A DNA stretch of 64,000 bases from Verpa conica (GCA_033030425.1 JAUFSD010000002.1:1984001-2048000), one strand, 5' to 3'. Positions 11,208 through 24,099 are shown, numbered from the stretch's first letter. The notes: generated by a model not told the origin, from the sequence alone. Numbers and translations: made by a program.

Positions 11208-14200
11208 GTACTACTTAGATGTTGAAAACTATAGCTACCATCATAGACTCAATTTTAGAACTACACAGAAATAATATAATATTTAATATAGGTGTTTAGT
11301 ACTAGACCGGAGAAGTGCCCTAGGTCGTGTTCCAGCGTATCTTATTAATTCAATTAACCCCATGCAATTATCCCATTGTGCCCATATGTCAATATTAGTG
11401 TTTTTTTGGTTGTACCCAACAGTGGTCATCTTGCCTCTGATGAGTCCTAGCAAAAAACTCTCGCTATGTAGTCTGCTGGAATACCCGAGTGATATCTCGT
11501 GAACTAATTAATACACTGCAACATATAGGTCTTGGCTATCTACAATTATCTTTGTAGCTCATCTATGGGATAGCCCTTCAGGTCATAGGAGGCGCTAAAT
11601 AGTATTTTTGCTTAAACTTATATATACATCTAATATTTCATACCTTTAGTCACGTGGTATCTTAGCATGAATAGCATATATGGGCACAGCGCTAGTGTTT
11701 ATAGGGATACGTTTAGAGATTAGTCCCCAGCCTTGAGGTTGCTTTTGGGATAGACAGATTCGAATGAAAACCTCGGGAGCTAGGGTATCTAGATAGAAGT
11801 AGTCCGAAGCTCAGTATCATCTAGATGGCCTTTGATCTCAGAGTCCAAATATGGGGGGTCTCTTGATAGTATGAATGAATGAATTTATCATAAGTACATG
11901 CAGTCTCTTGATAGTAACTAGCACCAGAATAATCGAGTATAACCAGTACCCACACGCACACCACGACAGGAATCAATCTCAAAGTCACCCCAAAATAGAT
12001 TGTAGGAGCATATATAAAGGTAATTAAGAGTAAAGTAACCCCTAGACTGCCCTTTTGTACCTCTTTGTTTGAATTAGTTTGTGCATCGCTAATTATGGTA
12101 TAAGTATCAGTACTGTATGACTATACAATAGTGCCTGGAGTTCTAACATCCATGCCTTTATTTCGGTCTTTACACAAAAATTGAGCCCTCAAGTTGAAAA
12201 CTACTGTTAACATACGTATAATGACTATATAGCAAGGTCTTGAAATGTTACTTAGAGACTTTTCAAGTGTAATTAAGCTCTAACGAGGGTAATATAGGTG
12301 ACACCGGGGTCAATTAACTCCCCGTCTATAGAATGCACTTATTAATCGGGAACACCCGCTGAGATGCCTGATGGTCCGAGGATGTAGTGAGACAAAGTGA
12401 ATAAAAGGAGGTAGGCATATACCTGCAATTCAAAACCACCCTTCGGTCTAGATCTGACCTCGCTATAACACCGAACTCTTGATAATTCCTCTAGGTTTTG
12501 ACTTTTCCCTAGTGTCTCAGTTAGTTATTCTATTGCTCACCAGAAGGAAAATATGAGATCATATTATCATAGGTCTAGTAATAAGATGTGCTTACTCCCC
12601 AATAGATAAGCGAATCAACAGCTCTCTCAATAATAATATATAACATTCTATAGTCTGTATAAAGTTTGCTATACAAGATGTGCATGAATAGCAAGGAAGT
12701 GAGCGGTTAAACCCGCAATACCAAACAATTTACCTCCTTGTAACGGGTAGTCGCATTAGCGCCGATGTTATCTACAATCAGTATAATTCCTATCGCAAGA
12801 ACCAGTGAGTATCCTTTTACACATGTGAATATCTTTTTGTATGACATTATTGATTGGGAATACTGATTTCACACTCGGACCTTGCGCATTACGGGGGCAA
12901 AAAAAAATGAAATTAAGGGATGAAATAATGCTCTTGATCGGCGAGCTACATGCAGGTTATCACCACAACGCCCAAGTAAGACACACTGTAGGTAAAATTC
13001 CCCCCCAGTAACCAATAAGAATATATATACTCGCTCTTACATAAACGAGATACATCACCTGGAATAAAACAAATCCTAGAACCTAATATCCACGGGGTGG
13101 TATGCATATATACGTGTAGCTATGACCATAACCGGAAAGAATATGGCTACATACGTGGCAAAGCCGAGGATACATGTATTGGTGGGGCAGACAGCCTAGC
13201 TAATCAACCTCTGCCCTTACATGTATCTCATATATTATTTCATACTCCTTCGTTAAACCCAAAACCTCTTGCGAGTGAGATGTTATGTATCATACTCACC
13301 GGCCTTCAATATTGTCTTACAACCCACAACATAACTAGTACCCGTTTTGATACTTCATAAGCTAGGACATTCAAAGTGGGGTTGTATTGGTATCCATGTT
13401 TGACCCGGAGGTAGAAGGCTTACAAGACGTGGGGGGATCAATAGGCCCCTTACCATGAGGCTGAACAATATCCCGCGCCGATAATTTCTAGGGCCATGCC
13501 AAGCCCGAATTGGCACTCTCGCTTAGGATTCCCTTTACTCGCTTATTTACCGTACCGGGCCAAGTAGAGTGGGTAGGGGGACGCACCCGGATCAGCGCCG
13601 CCGAGGTGGTAAATGTCACACGATATCGATATGTAACTATCACGGGTAGTCCCGCAATCCCATGATCCACACACAGGTCTAGGCATACAAAAGGATCAAC
13701 CATCTACTTCCTCATGCACGAGAGAATTTCAGCTGGGAAAAAAAAAACAAGAACACCAAATAAGCGCTAAATTATAAAAATCTCCAAGCTTCTTTCAGAG
13801 ACAGCCTTATCATTTATGATCAGTCTGGTTCCACAAAGACATTTGATATTTACTAGAGGATTACATATACTCCATAATCACAGCTACGTCAGTTATGTAG
13901 AAGAATGGTAAGGGGACGACAAAGGAATAGCTGAATCACAATTAAAGGGTTTCGAATTCTAGCTAATATAGACGCCTGAAACCGGTAAGGCTCAGCTAGG
14001 AGCAGCAATTAACCGTCTTATCCTTATATTGTCTACTATCTTGTCCGACCAACGGAATCACGGCAACTATAAGGCTGAGAATATTGGGGTCATTTTGTTT
14101 ACTCTCTATTCCGACGCGACGCAACATACCCATCTATAGAACAAATTGCGTATGCTTGATGGATTGTGAGAAACTTATAAGACGTAAGCTATCAGCATGT

Positions 14201-14662
14201 TTTGTTTGCTAAACTACATCTTATTGGTAAGGCTTATCTTACAATGGAGATTCTGAAGTATTTCCTCGAGCTCACGACCCTTATTGTGGAGGTACTAAAC
14301 TTTGGTTCTCCGAGCCGTTCGGGTTTCTACGACTCAAGCCCACAAGTACCTTTGACAGCGGTTCGCATTGACCGAAAATCTGGAACATGCCAGGATAGAC
14401 ATTATCGGAAAACGCTCCCATACAGCAGCTAAAAGTGCAGATATGATAAACACACGACCCCAAATACACCAACCACAAGAAATTGATGGTGTGATGGTAT
14501 GGACATCTGCACAAACTACGAAAAGATTGGAAACTATCCTACAGCCGGATCTGCTGGTGTAGTTAGAGAGGTGTGTAGACCCCCCCCTACATGCATTGGA
14601 ACTTGCAATCTCCTAGCTTAATGATTCCACTGAGACTGACGCATGAATCATTCTAGTATTGG
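11208..14662. other. gene-poor AT-rich region
   Basis: No coding sequence is supported. Open frames are under 90 codons and unlike any family I know. A poly-C run occurs at 14580-14587. The 5' portion of the adjacent laccase relic (signal peptide and first Cys motif) should lie just before 14663 but is too decayed for me to place. Confidence 0.55.
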
Positions 14663-16773
14663 ATTGACATAGCCTATGGAACAATCTCGCCTGATGGATA
14701 TGTGAAAGAGGCTATGTTGATAAACGGAACATACCCTGGCCCACTTATCGAAGCTTGGTGGGGGGATATAGTTGGTAAGCCAGAACTCTCAAACTTTTAA
14801 ATTGATTCCTGATGGGACTCACCTGTGTATTGGTTTAGTCCCCCACGTCACCAATAAACTTGGTAATAATGGAACCGCTATACATGGTCACGGATTGAGA
14901 CAGTGGCTTAGTGTGGGTCAGGATGGAGTTCCAGGTGTTACACAGTGTTAGCCAAGCCTATAGCCCTTTCTAGAATCTTTAAGAGCGTTAGCGCTAATTA
15001 GGAGTCCAACTGTCTTCTACAGGTCCCATTGCTGTAAGTACATGTATATTTGTGAAATTATTGAAACCCTCTCTAATGTTTACTGATCATTCGATTTCTA
15101 AAGCCGAATGATACTATGACATAAACTTGGGGAAATCACTCGGGGCTTCCACTTATGCAGTACGGACTTTCGTGGTACCATAGCCATTTGTCGCTCCAGT
15201 ATCCCAATGGAATTGCTGGTAAGATGATGTTTAACTTCCAAAAACTATAATCAGGGATTAAGGGATCACTAACGAATGGAATCTCACTATAGGCGGTGTT
15301 CTTATCAAAGGCCCTACAACAGCAAACTGGGACATAGATATAGGACCGATACTAATAACTGACTGGCTGCACGTAAACGCTTTCGAAGCGTATCACACGG
15401 AGCTACATACAAGAGTTCGTGCAGACAGCATCCTTATTAATGGCAAGGGTATTTTTGAATGCGACAAAGAGACAGATACACGATGCGTCGGCGATGCAAG
15501 CTATTGGGAAGCAGAATTCACACCCGGTAAATCACATCTCTTAAGATTTGTCAGTACGGCCACAAATACGCATTTACGGGTTTCCCTTGATGGCCATAGA
15601 CTATTGGTAGTGTCGACGGACTTTGTGCCAATAAAACCCTACTATGCCGACTTTATCAATATTGGAATAGGCCAGAGATATGAAGTTGTCATTGAGGCGA
15701 ATGCAAAAGCTCAGAAAACAGCCCCAACTGGGTTGTAATAATATCACCTCGTCGGCAATAGAACATGCCAAGGGTATCATACGCTATGCAGGCAGTAACC
15801 CGAAAGCAAGACCAACATCCACATCATGCCTCCCACCAAATGGGGAGCCTTGCCGCAGTGAGCCCATTGAGATTCTGATACCTATGATGGATCGTGGAGA
15901 CAGAATCCCCCGCAGAATATTAGATACGGCAGAGGTTTTTTTGAAGTTTCAATTGCAGATTTTGCGCCTAGTCCCCCCCAGATACACTTCCGATTGGTAC
16001 ACATACAAGTGGTTACGATATGTGGAGAATAACAAACTACTCTCTGTGGCTCAATTGGTCGGATCCGGTGGTTCGCGATATCTACCACGATCCGAAATTA
16101 AAATCGTTGTCTTTTCCACAAGCCTATGCGATTATCGATGAGCCTAAGATCGATGATTGGGTAGGAACTACTTTGAAGACTAGTTGGGTGATATATGCGT
16201 TAACCTAGGTGTAAAAATGATATCAACACAGGTGATATTCCATATCGAGGATAAATACAACAACGCGAATAAGACTAATTTTAATGTTACGCACCCGATT
16301 CATGTTGGTTTCGCACATCCAAGCACCCCCCCCCCCTTAATCCAAGCTAATAAAGATTTAGTTACACGGCCACGATTTTGTTGTACTTGCTCAAGGCGAG
16401 GGTGATTTCGACCCAAATAAAATGCCAATAGTAACAGAAAACCCTCCTCGCCGCGATGTAGCTCTACTCCCAGGAGATGGATACCTTGTTATCGCTTTTA
16501 AGACCGATAACCCTGGGATCTGGCTTCTACATTGTCGCATTGGTAAGCATTATGAATCCGCCAAGGTGTGTCTGTGGCCTGATAGTTTAGCTGACACACG
16601 CTATAGCCTGGCATGCGAGCCAAGGTCTAGAGCTTTTAGTACTCGAGGCACAAAGTGAGATACCGGAGACTCTCGATAACTACGGTCAGATGGAGAGGAC
16701 TTGTGCAGGGTGGGATGCATACCTTAAAAACACTGAACCGCCACCAGCGCATAAAGAGGATTCTGGTGTGTAA
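14663..16773 (+). pseudogene. ascomycete laccase (multicopper oxidase) pseudogene
   Basis: Spliced segments spell the laccase family in order: INGTYPGPLIEAWWGD, then QDGVPGVTQC joined across an intron to PIA, QYGLSWYHSHLSLQYPNG, a long central domain (15290-15710), IEHAKGIIRYAGS, LWLNWSDPVVRDIYH, THPIH joined to LHGHDFVVLAQGEGDF, then HCRI joined to AWHASQGLELL, ending CAGWDAYL and a stop at 16771. Introns keep GT..AG ends, and one holds a run of eleven C (16326-16336). It is broken. There is an in-frame TAA near 15120, a lost segment plus frameshift near 15715-15735, another frameshift near 16020, HWHG altered to HGHG, and the copper motif HCHIAWH altered to HCRIAWH (a ligand His lost). Intact laccases oxidise phenols outside the cell with copper. 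The first exon is not found. Confidence 0.88.
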
Positions 16774-17101
16774 GAGTGGTGTGAAGGTTTCATAGAGTTG
16801 CTCGATATCACGTCGATGTATGGGAGGAAACTTGTAACGGTAGCAAACATTTCCAGTAACACATTAAGTATATCTCGAGTTGTACAACATAACCTACAAC
16901 GATAGTGGTATAGATAAATTAAATATATATATGTGAAGAACCGCATAAGAGCCTTTCAAGCTTAACAATGGACCAAGATTAGGTACAATAACGTAGAGAG
17001 ATGAAACAATAGGAAATAAAAAGAGCCCGACATAGCTAACCGAAAACCAACAACAAAAAACCAAAGGAAATACAGCCCATAAACATGGCCTCACCTCGAA
17101 C
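16774..17101. other. short spacer between two converging relics
   Basis: About 330 bp of AT-rich DNA separate the 3' end of the laccase relic from the 3' end of the minus-strand NC2-beta relic. Nothing else is recognised. Confidence 0.5.
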
Positions 17102-17582
17102 TTACGATGTTTTATCTATCTCTATCTCTCGATCTGACATCAACTTTAATCTAGCAGCCTCAAATAGCTCTTCTTGTTTAGCCAACAGTTCTTTCTCAGA
17201 TAGACCTGACCTAGAGATACTGTTTTGTTTCTTTTTATTTTTCTGCATATGTGGTTAGATCCCGAAATGGTATTAGAGTTGTAACAACGTGCCGATCGAT
17301 ACATACCTTCTGGACAACCTTGGTCTGATCGATAATATTTTGACACTCACCAGCATATTCATGATATTCAAGTTCTATGAGTGCAGTCACAATATGCTGG
17401 GGTGTGATTGTAGACATACCACTCTTCTCAGAGATTTCATGGCCTACTGAGGAAACCATCTTGATGAATTCGTTGCCGCATTCGATCATCAGGTTACCGA
17501 ATTCCTTATCGTATGTGAAGTCTGTAGGGAAGTTTTCTTTAATGACTCGTAAGACGGTCGCTAGTTCCTTCCGTTCGTCAGT
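17102..17582 (-). pseudogene. decayed paralogue of NC2-beta (Dr1) histone-fold repressor subunit
   Basis: On the minus strand, exon 17307-17582 encodes the histone-fold core: IKENFPTDFTYDKEFG, LMIECGNEFIKMVSS, HEISEKSGMSTITPQHIV and ALIELEYHEYAG. A 64-nt intron (17243-17306, GTATGT..CAG) joins it in frame to 17102-17242, which encodes a lysine-rich linker and SGLSEKELLAKQEELFEAAR, the conserved C-terminal helix of the family. NC2-beta pairs with NC2-alpha to bind TBP and repress initiation. The 5' end is broken. An in-frame TAA lies just before the first helix, and I find no start codon or splice acceptor that avoids it. The fold core is also diverged from the usual ECCVEFI. It is probably a relic duplicate, with the functional gene elsewhere. 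If an unusual upstream exon exists (for example from the ATG at 17788), it could still be expressed. Confidence 0.75.
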
Positions 17583-19392
17583 TTAATGCTTCTCAAATAA
17601 AACTACTCATGAGGGGCTAGAAGCTTACATCTAGGAAGTGTTTTAGGTATGTACTCTGTTTAGCGATTCAGTCAGCAGTCAATAGCAAGGTACATATAAA
17701 GAAAAAAAATATTAAAATGTAATAAGAATATATACAAACCTTCTTGAAACTCCAATCTAAGTCCGAACTCATCTGCGTAGGATTCCATCGTTATAAGTAT
17801 GAAGCGCAGGGTAGATTAAGTATATGTAAAATCTTCAGGAGTTGAAGTAGGTTCTACAGCTGTCCAGAAATTATAATATGAACTCTAGTTTATAAGAAAC
17901 TAGGTTTAATTTTGGACTACAGCGCTGTTTAAATACCAGGTGAAGGATGAGATGCAAATAGAAAGAACGCGGTATGTTTTTTGCTGAGCTTACCTTAAGA
18001 ACAATATTCTATGCTCGAGAGGCTTCGATTCGTGGTTTCTCTATTAGATTATGGGGGCTGGTTGTGCGTGTATCTCATCACTTACTATCACTCGATGAAC
18101 CCAGGAGACGCCACTGGGCTAACCCGACCCTAACCCAGTGTATAGGTATAATTGAATTCTACTTGATTGTTTTCGGTAAGATACAATGAAACCAATAACT
18201 ACTTAATTCTGTCTCTTAAATTTCTAGTTGGAAGTATCGTACTACTGGTACGTAGTATGATTCCCAAGTCACCTGCCTAATCAAGCCAGCTACATCTATA
18301 TGATGTGGAATTATGAGGTAAGACCTCATCGCCAGTAACATCGCCAGTATCATCCCAAAACCACCCTCACAAATCAACCTACCACGTGACACATCGCGTT
18401 TCTTTGACCCTATAGATCCAAGCTGGTCCCTCGTTTACTCCAAATCGGCTAGCCAAAAAAAACACCAGTGAATAGAATGGAATGTCTAGATGAGGTGCCG
18501 CTAGCCGTAATCCCAGGGGGGGCTCCCATGCCCTTGGCTAGTTACCCTCAACCCGGATGTAGGGTAGGCCTAGGGGTATGCGTGTACCGCAGCGAACCTT
18601 TATTCCGACTACTAAAGAATTAAGCTAGATCCAAGGCTATTTCCCGGCATCTCGCTAATCTAGGCAAAATTGACCCTAGGGCGACTCGACTCGGCTTCAC
18701 GCGATGACAGGTGAGGTTTCCGCAAACCCTCATAAACGAGTTCGTATAATTAGTCCCATTATACTTTTCTCGTGTCGCTTTTTGCTTACCACCCCCCCAT
18801 ACTGGGTATGGAGATCCCTTATCCCGCGCGCCCCTTTTACCAACATGTTTACCAAGAATCCATCACCCCATAAGTAAGCACATCCGTCAAATGCCGGATT
18901 GCCCGGGGCAGTCCTACTGAAGTCAAACCCAATCTGGCATGGCCTATTGCCAAGGACTCAATGGTTCAACGGCATCTCTTCTCCCGTCTTTTTCTATAGC
19001 CATGAGTACCCTACTATTCACTGTATCGAGTGATTTAAACTTGCCCCACAGTCTTAATCTAGGCAGAAAAAGGGACATCGGGTATCGGTAACCATGCTTG
19101 AGGCGCATCGTTTCTAAATATACCCCACTCCTTTGGTGGGTCCGAAACCTTAAGGTTCATGGTACTCGTAATGGACTCCTGTCTTTTCTACAGACTTTTG
19201 TAACCATTACCTATCATGGAATACGAGTTCTATACCCTCACGGTATAGACTTGTATGCCGTGTTTAGAGAAAGTGGCTTGCAGTCAATTCAGTTTAGCCA
19301 GTACCCACCTGGTATACAAGGATGAGTAAGCATAATTGCTAAACAATCGTAATCCCCCCCTGTGATACTATTCTAGGTCAATTGCTGGTGAA
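17583..19392. other. intergenic, nothing recognised
   Basis: No supported gene. Small hairpins occur (ATGAGGT-AAG-ACCTCAT near 18313, ACTGGG...CCCAGT near 18110-18140). A short open frame at 19098-19325 has no recognisable domain. Confidence 0.5.
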
Positions 19393-19401
19393 ATATAAAA
19401 G
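19393..19401 (+). promoter_or_regulatory. TATA box of the secreted-protein gene
   Basis: ATATAAAAG lies about 90 bp before the ATG at 19489 and is followed by a C/T- and CA-rich leader (TCTTCACATCATCAAG) typical of strongly expressed fungal genes. Its position fits transcription start about 30 bp downstream. Confidence 0.55.
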
Positions 19402-19488
19402 AAGGCTATTCTCCCAGTATCTTCACATCATCAAGCTGCTTCAACTAGCCTACATACCTCTTATACACTCCTCACACAACCAGTAACA

Positions 19489-20110
19489 ATGCGTTTTACC
19501 ATCTCAGCCATCTCTCTCTTGAGCTTTGTTCTCAGCTCTAGTGCTGCCGCAATCAGCTCCGAGAGCCATCTCAATAGCTGGGGCCTCATCGCGAAAGGTG
19601 CTGGTGTTGATGGCGTGCCAGTGGTTCTTGGTGGTGCATTTAGTAACTCGGGCAATGTATGTCTCCTAAATCTTCTCATATTTTATTACAAAATCTAACA
19701 TATCCAATGATTAGATGGTCCTAGCAAATGGTACCAGCCCAGCTGAAGGCCAAACCCGTCTCCGCTTCGAGCTTACGACCCTCACTGCAACCACAAGCAA
19801 CGCTGCCAACGTTGGCACCACTGCTGCAAAGATCTTGGACCATCCGGGAATCGATGTTGATATTTACATGTCGCAAACATTTGCCGCAAAGATCCTGTAT
19901 TATGGCCCGGCACGGGAGATTACTGGAAAGGCTGGGGCATGGGGATTCAAGAAGGTCGATGGCGAGTGGTTGTTGGCTTTGAATGATGATACCGCAGCGA
20001 GGGCGGTCTGGGATGATGCCAGTGGTATCTATACAGTCTACTTTGGGAGCGATATCCCTTCAGGGATCCCGGCGGGTGTACCTATGGTATTGAAGGGGAC
20101 ATTTTTGTAA
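19489..20110 (+). CDS. small secreted cysteine-free protein, unrecognised
   Basis: Two exons, 19489-19656 and 19715-20110, flank a 58-nt intron (GTATGT..TTAG) and join in phase to give 187 aa. Residues 1-20 (MRFTISAISLLSFVLSSSAA) form a clear signal peptide. The mature part has no cysteine, one NGT glycosylation sequon and a regular alternation of polar and hydrophobic residues (for example VDIYMSQTFAAKILYYG and GIYTVYFGSDIP) that suggests a beta-rich fold. I do not recognise the family. It lies 333 bp upstream of the mannosidase gene on the same strand with its own TATA box, so it is an independent gene. A secreted structural or host-interaction role is possible, but that is inference. Confidence 0.8.
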
Positions 20111-20443
20111 GTGCGATTGTAAGGGGGAGGATTGATGGTGTAAGGCTTTGAGTGAAGGCACAATCTAGGAGATGCTGTAGTTATATGTATTAGTACTTTC
20201 TATAATTGCATAATTCCACCGAATAACCCATAAATATATGAAATCAGGCACTGGCTATCACTCGGCACAAACCCCTAACCCTGGCTTATTAATACCTGTA
20301 ACTGCAACCGTCGCATCTTCTTCGCGCGCCGATTGAGGAAGCTCAAATTTATGCAGATAGATACTCGGTCAACAGCTCTCTTCCTTTCATTCTTTTCTTA
20401 ATCTCTTCCCTCCTTTTCTCTCGGCCCATGAAAACCCCCCTCC

Positions 20444-23400
20444 ATGGCCCTCCCTCCATCCCTGAGAGCTCATCCTCCACCATGGCCCTCACGCCGTATC
20501 CCATTCCTTCTCTTCTCGGCCCTCTGTCTGCTCCAATGTGCAATTTGTATGACAACAGACCACAAGCTGGAGCTTCGCGAGGAAGCCAGGGCCATGTTCC
20601 GTCATGGGTGGGAAAACTATATGCAACGGGCATTCCCCGAAGACGAGGCACGAACTACCAAAGAAAGTGCAGTATGATAGGGCATGTAGCTAACCTGCAT
20701 TTTATGTACCACAGATCAAACCGATCGCTTGCATCCCGCACCACCGCGACCGCGAAGACCCTAAAAACATTGGCCGTAATGACGCCATGGGCGACTTCTC
20801 GCTTACAGCGGTGGACACACTGAGCAGTCTGGCGGTGATGGCGGCTAGCAATGCCGAGGATGCGAAACGATTCTGGGAAACAACTGCAGAGATCGTGAGG
20901 ATTTATTGGTTGGTTGGTTCTACGCCGGGAGGTTGTTGCTGTGGCGGAAGGAGGAGGGCTGACGTTGTTCTGGCGGGGGCGCGGCAGGTACAACGAGCCA
21001 AAGGAGTGTGATGATTATCTTGAGGACTGCGCGGAAAAGACGAGTTCTTGGGGAAAGTTCCAGAATCGAAGTCGCGAATCGAGGGGGTTCGATATCGATG
21101 CCAAAGTCCAGGTACTACCCCTCCAGCATTTGTCTCAGGGAATCCGAGTTCACCATCACCCCCCCGTAGATATTTGAAACGACAATTCGAACTCTCGGAG
21201 GCCTACTATCGGCACACCAATTTGCAGTCCGTTCCCTTCCTTCATTACCGGATTCTGTTGTTCCACCACGCGGGTACAATAATGAGTTGCTACATCTAGC
21301 GGAAGATTTGGGGATGAGATTGCTACCAGCATTGACAGAATCACCTACGGGACTTCCATACCCTCGGATCAACCTCCGCTATGGTCTTGCGAATAAATCC
21401 AAGAACCCGAAATACTACAAATACCCCCGGCGTGCTCCCCATCCACACCCAGACCGAAGCACGTGGACCCCACAGGGGGAACACGAAAGTGAGCGGAACT
21501 GGAAGATTCCTAAAAGTGCAACCAGAGAGAGCCCATCTGAAGAAATAACAGAAACATGCACTGCCGGAGCCGGATCACTCGTTCTAGAATTCTCAGCGCT
21601 TTCCCGGTTAACCGGTGATCCAAAATTCGAAAAGGCCGCAAAACGGGCATTCAAAGCAGTTTGGGAGCGGCGGAGTCAATTGGGACTTTTCGGAGGTGGT
21701 GTGGATGCCGAAACAGGCCTGTGGAACAGCCCAATAGCGGGTGTAGGCGCAGGGATGGATAGCTTCTTTGAATATGCGCAGAAAGCGTTTGTACTTTTTT
21801 CTCGTGGCGGCGAGGAAGGGGAAGATGCATGGTTTTGGAAGGTCTGGGAGGAAAGCAGCGCAGCTGTCATGACTCACATGAAGATGGACACTCCCGCAAC
21901 GTGGTGGGGTAATGTACATCTTGCAACTGGAGCAAGCATCATAGGTGCTAGTTCATGGGTGGACTCGCTGAGCGCATTTTGGCCGGGGCTGTTGGTGGGA
22001 GGTGGGCAGGTTGAGGAAGCGGTCAAAAGTAATTTATTTTATACAGCGTTGTGGAGTCGTTATTCAGCATTGCCGGAAAGGTGGAATGTTAGGACAGGGA
22101 CAGTTGAGGGCGGCCTTGGGTGGTACCCAGGGAGGCCAGAGTTTGTCGAGAGTACATATCTACTGTACCGTGCAACGAAGGACCCGTGGTATTTACATGT
22201 TGGAGAAATGATCATGAGAGATTTGAAGAGGAGGTGTTGGAGTAAATGTGGATGGGCGGGATTGCAGGATGTTAGGACGGGCGAGAAACAAGACCGAATG
22301 GAAAGCTTTTGGCTTGGTGAAACTTGGAGTTATTTATTTCTACTATTCGATGAAGGTATTTTCATGAACCCTATATCCTAGGTGTTACGGTATCACAGTG
22401 TTTTTGACATTTCATAGATCACCCATTACATAAAGGTGATGACCCATGGGTGTTTACAACAGAAGGCCACCCACTTATCTTCCCCAAATCATCAACCCAC
22501 CACACAAAAAAACCACACATACACCAACCTCCACCCCCTTCACTAGCACTGACATGCGAAAACCCTCGGCGTGATGAGATTGCTTTCTTTTCACCAACTG
22601 CATCCCGCTCAGATACATTCCATGCTGCTCAATTCACTCGTCTACACCTTCTCCCCAAAACCCCACCTCTCGGTTTGTCACCTCTTCAGCCGTCGGATCT
22701 TGACATCCATGCAGAGAATTCATTCTTCTGGTCACCGACAAACTCGACATTCTACCCATGGACTCTCCCATCACACCTTATTTGCCCTGACTCCATCTGC
22801 GCACTACTTCCAGGGCGTGAATCATTCGAGCTAATCTTCCCATCCGTCTCTTCGTCCGCCATTACCGGCGATGGCTCGGCCGGGATCGTGAAACGTGTTA
22901 TGGGCGGTGTCATGATTTCCGGCAGCATGAGAGGCATTAGAATGGGACTTTTGCAAGAGTCTGATGACCTACTCAGAGTAACTAGTGTAGGTGGGACAAC
23001 ACTAGGGCGGGGGGAGACGGTGTTCCTTGAGCCGGGACTGGTGGAGAAGGGCAAAAATGATGCAAACTTCCAGATCATTGCCGATGAGGAATTCATCGAT
23101 CTGATTATTGAAGTAGATGATGACAATGACGAAGCAGAGGAAGAGAAGCAAGACTACGGATACGAACTTTCAGACCATAGCCCCATAGGCGAAAATATAC
23201 CTCTTGTCGATAAAAGCACCCTCGGAGAGCTTCTTAGTAAACTCGGACTCGACTTGCAGATTAGTGATCTTCTCGCTCTTGTTGGCGGGGAATCGACTTC
23301 TGCTATAGCAGAACGACAGAAATCCTCTGCTATACCTGCCATCGACGCTGTTGCCACTGCCTCCAACGTTCCCAAAGTTCCGAGGAAGAAACACAAAGTC

Positions 23401-23859
23401 ATCCCCGCCGTCATGGCCACGGGCGTTCATATACACTCTCCACCAGACAAACCATTCTCGCCTTCGTCTAAAACAAATCCACCTCAGCTCGCCTTCTCTT
23501 CTATTCACTTTTCGGACACTGCCTGCTCTCCCGACACAATACTCCCTTCAACAGCTCAGATCATCTTTGTTCGCCGCGGCGGATGCACATTTATACAAAA
23601 GATGCGTAATGTCCCAGACACTCGCAGTATTAAGCTTTTGGTTATTGTAGATGCAGACCAAGGAAACGATGAAGAGCTTGTTCGGCCACTGCTAGACGAA
23701 AGAGTAGATAGGAAGTGGGGTTTACCAGTAGTCATGGTAGCTGGGAGGAGTGAAGCAGCGAGAGCTATAAGAGATGGAAAGGTCCGCTCTGCCGGGGTGA
23801 GGTGGCGATGGAAAGCTCTTGTGAAAGGAGGAATAGTAGGTAATTTGATGATTTTGTAA
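20444..23859 (+). CDS. EDEM/Htm1-like GH47 alpha-mannosidase with PA domain
   Basis: Five exons (20444-20671, 20715-20908, 20988-21111, 21170-22355, 22418-23859) join in phase to 1,057 aa. The four introns are GT..AG, with CTAAC and CTGAC branch sites in the first two. Residues 15-36 form a signal sequence. The GH47 domain follows, with RHGWENYMQRAFP, DAMGDFSLTAVDTLSSLAVM, RGFDIDAKVQ-IFETTIRTLGG, SLVLEFSALSRLTGD, GAGMDSFFEYAQKAF, ESFWLGETWSYLFLLFDE and FTTEGH; these include the conserved acidic catalytic positions and the calcium-site threonine. The C-terminal half has an acidic stretch and a PA domain (about 930-1035, with IIFVRRGGCTF). The family trims mannose from misfolded glycoproteins in the ER lumen so that they are handed to ERAD. 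No HDEL-type tail is present. The second intron has a weaker donor, GTTGGT. Confidence 0.9.
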
Positions 23860-24099
23860 GGCCTATGATAGGTATGCACGTGCTATGGTATGATTGCCAT
23901 ACCATGATGGGCGTTTACGGCGTTCGTTTAGGGTTTTAGGGTATTTGGTATAGCATTTTATGACGGCTAGGATAGATAAGAGGTGTGTCCGCGTTTTGAG
24001 AGTTGAAGGGACTGTGAGTTTTGTTTATTGATTGGTAAGATTGGCCAATTAATACCAATAGCTATAGAGTTTTTTAAAAAAAAAACATTTAATGCCACT
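23860..24099. other. 3' region of the mannosidase gene
   Basis: The stretch is T-rich, with GGGTTTTAGGG-like words and a 10-bp A run near 24076. No gene is seen. The 3' UTR of the mannosidase gene presumably ends here. Confidence 0.4.

Noticed and set aside
17740..17788. MESYADEFGLRLEFQE as first exon of the NC2-beta-like gene
   Set aside because: It starts well and has a GT donor, but no acceptor joins it in an open frame to the histone-fold exon, so it was left out of the model.
19098..19325. 75-codon frame ITYHGIRVLYPHGIDLYAVF, compared with laccase HWHG regions
   Set aside because: No further multicopper oxidase motifs in order on either side.
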